Shown: one piece after another, positions 62,364 through 64,000 of the stretch
How positions within the stretch are numbered: the stretch's first letter is position 1
Layout: the number at the start of each line of letters is the position of its first letter
Source: Actinomycetes bacterium
Lineage (GTDB): Bacteria; Actinomycetota; Actinomycetes; Actinomycetales; Dermatophilaceae
Length of the DNA: 64,000 nt
Direction: 5' to 3'
Assembly: GCA_029552065.1 (NCBI GenBank)
Contig: JAKPEG010000021.1
Span: 1-64,000, forward strand
The notes under the pieces: model-generated
The model's input: the letters and a program-made list of their open reading frames with translations, nothing else
What the model was told of the DNA's origin: nothing
The model's database searches: none
Program-made: the position numbers and the translations under genes

Positions 62364-64000
62364 TCAGGCGCGCCGGGTGCGCCGGGTGCGCAGGGTGCGC
62401 AGGGTTGAGGTGGTCGCGGCGTCGTCGAGCTCCCGGCGGAAGGCGACGTGCCGGGGGAAGCGGGCCCGCACGGCGGCGAGGTAGGCGTGGGCCTCGGCCA
62501 CCCGGTCGAGGCCGGCGAGGGTCTCGGCGTGCGCATGGGCCAGGGACGCGGCGCGGGCGTAGGCGCCGCGGTGCTTGCCGGAGACGATCGCGGAGACCCT
62601 CGCGTGCGTGACCGCGGCGGCGGCAGCCAGCCATGCCTCGCGGCGATCGGCGTCGACGGTCAGGGCACGGATGGCGTCGGCGAGCAGGCCAGTCAGGGCG
62701 GGCCCGGCCGGCCCGGTCGGCCCGGCGGGCTTGGCTCGGGCGGTCGGACCGCCCGTGGGGGGCCAGTCCTCGAGCCGGGGCAGGGCGGCCGGGTCGTGGT
62801 CGATGTCGGCGAACAGCGCCCCGAGGTGGCCGGCCTCTGGGGCCGGTGCCTCACCGAGCGCGGCGGCCCACAGGACGGGCAGGACGACCGGGCCGGGGTG
62901 GCCGGCGTGGTGCCAGCCGAGCGGGTCGGAGCCGGTCAGGGCGGCGGTCGCCTCGTGGAGGCGGCCGGCGAGCACTAGCAGCGCGCAGCCGAGCCGGTCG
63001 GGGCCGCTACCGGCCGGGGCGGCGTTCGCGGTGGCGGTGAGGTCGTCGGCCTCGGCGGCGAGGGTCTGGGGGAGCACGCCCGCGTCCAAGCTGGCGGCGG
63101 CCATCGCGAGCAATCGTTCCCGGGTGGGCTGGCTGGTCCAGGCGCGCCGCCGCGCGGCCACGGCTGCGTCGGGGTCGCCCAGGGTCGCCTCCAGGTCGGC
63201 GAGCCGGTCGGCGGCCTCGGCCCGGTGGGCGGCGTCGGCGCCGGGCAGGTCGAGGGTCTCCCGCGCCGCCGCCCTCGCCTCCTCCTGCCGGCCGGCGGCG
63301 GTCAGGGCGCTGATACGGGCCAGGCCGATGCCGCCCTGGTGCGGGCCGGGACGCGCGGCCAGGCCGGTCAGCGCGTCCACGCCGCCGGCCAGGGTGGCGG
63401 CCTCGGCGAGCAGCCGGACCCGGTCACGCACCGGCCGCGTGTCGGTCTGGGTCAGTAGGTGCTCGATCCAGCCCGGCAGGAAGGCGTCCAGGTCGGGCAT
63501 CGGCTCGCGGCGGGTGCCCGACAGGTCGGCCAGGGTCAGCGTCGGGTGGCTGGGCAGGTCCAGCCAGGCCCGGTGCACCGCGGCGGCCCGCCCGCCGGCC
63601 GCGGTCGTCTCGTACACGCAGCGCAGGTACCGGGCCAGCATCTCGGGCACGTCGGTGGACTCCAGCTGCCACAGCTCCAGCGACCAGTCGTCGTCACCGC
63701 CGAGCCCGAACGGCGCCAGCAGCCGCTCGTATGCCGCCCGGGCGGCCTCGAGGTCGCCGGCAAGGAACACCTCGCCGACCCCGGCGAACAGGGCGTCGGC
63801 GTCCGGGACCCACACCGCGGCCTCCTCGTCGACCCAGCCGTAGCCGTCCCAGCGGCACCCCTCGTCCTCGGCATACTCCCCGGCGGCGACCCGGGCCGCG
63901 AACGCGTCGATCCCGGCCAGCAGGTCCGCCCGAGACGTCCCTGCCGACCCGGCCGGGGCGTCCGCCGGGTCGGGGAAGATGTCGAGGAACGCCTGCCGGT
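62364..64000 (-). CDS. Large TPR-like hypothetical protein (5' end beyond window)
   Basis: RQAFLDIFPDPADAPAGSAGTSRADLLAGIDAFAARVAAGEYAEDEGCRWDGYGWVDEEAAVWVPDADALFAGVGEVFLAGDLEAARAAYERLLAPFGLGGDDDWSLELWQ...; alanine-rich helical repeats; open to window end. Confidence 0.65.
   Translation of the reverse strand, partial: RQAFLDIFPDPADAPAGSAGTSRADLLAGIDAFAARVAAGEYAEDEGCRWDGYGWVDEEAAVWVPDADALFAGVGEVFLAGDLEAARAAYERLLAPFGLGGDDDWSLELWQLESTDVPEMLARYLRCVYETTAAGGRAAAVHRAWLDLPSHPTLTLADLSGTRREPMPDLDAFLPGWIEHLLTQTDTRPVRDRVRLLAEAATLAGGVDALTGLAARPGPHQGGIGLARISALTAAGRQEEARAAARETLDLPGADAAHRAEAADRLADLEATLGDPDAAVAARRRAWTSQPTRERLLAMAAASLDAGVLPQTLAAEADDLTATANAAPAGSGPDRLGCALLVLAGRLHEATAALTGSDPLGWHHAGHPGPVVLPVLWAAALGEAPAPEAGHLGALFADIDHDPAALPRLEDWPPTGGPTARAKPAGPTGPAGPALTGLLADAIRALTVDADRREAWLAAAAAVTHARVSAIVSGKHRGAYARAASLAHAHAETLAGLDRVAEAHAYLAAVRARFPRHVAFRRELDDAATTSTLRTLRTRRTRRA

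Overview
The window is 64 kb of high-GC actinobacterial chromosome, probably Micrococcales/Intrasporangiaceae-like (inferred from GC content, codon use and gene families; no marker gene was checked). It is densely coding. I saw no rRNA, tRNA, CRISPR array, intact transposase or prophage.

Main blocks: pntAB; pirin and cupin; argS; a Liv-type branched-chain/aromatic-acid ABC importer interleaved with three adenylate-forming (ANL) proteins and an IclR regulator; an acidic-repeat membrane protein; an acyl-CoA synthetase; amtB-glnK; thrE; malic enzyme; a PLP decarboxylase with an MFS transporter; a P-loop kinase and a DUF3516-type helicase preceded by a repeat array; a protocatechuate 4,5-cleavage cluster (ligC, fused ligAB, ligI, ligK, ligJ, pobA, IclR); metB; a 9-kb tightly coupled operon (PaaX-like regulator, amino-acid ABC importer, cytosolic CapA-like protein, class III CoA-transferase, two 2-hydroxyacyl-CoA-dehydratase-like subunits); cbs; a GH63-like glycosidase with an in-frame TAA; an SDR and an aquaporin; and a decayed mosaic region at 58-62.4 kb.

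Most interesting: (1) the 43.3-52.2 kb CoA-transferase plus HGD-like operon, with no activator ATPase and one subunit apparently lacking Fe-S cysteines; (2) a ~52-bp-period palindromic repeat array at 33.33-33.74 kb; (3) about 70 copies of GTATGCC/GGCATAC, sometimes as hairpin pairs; (4) ANL homologs at the Liv locus with a degenerate P-loop; (5) the nonsense codon in the glycosidase.
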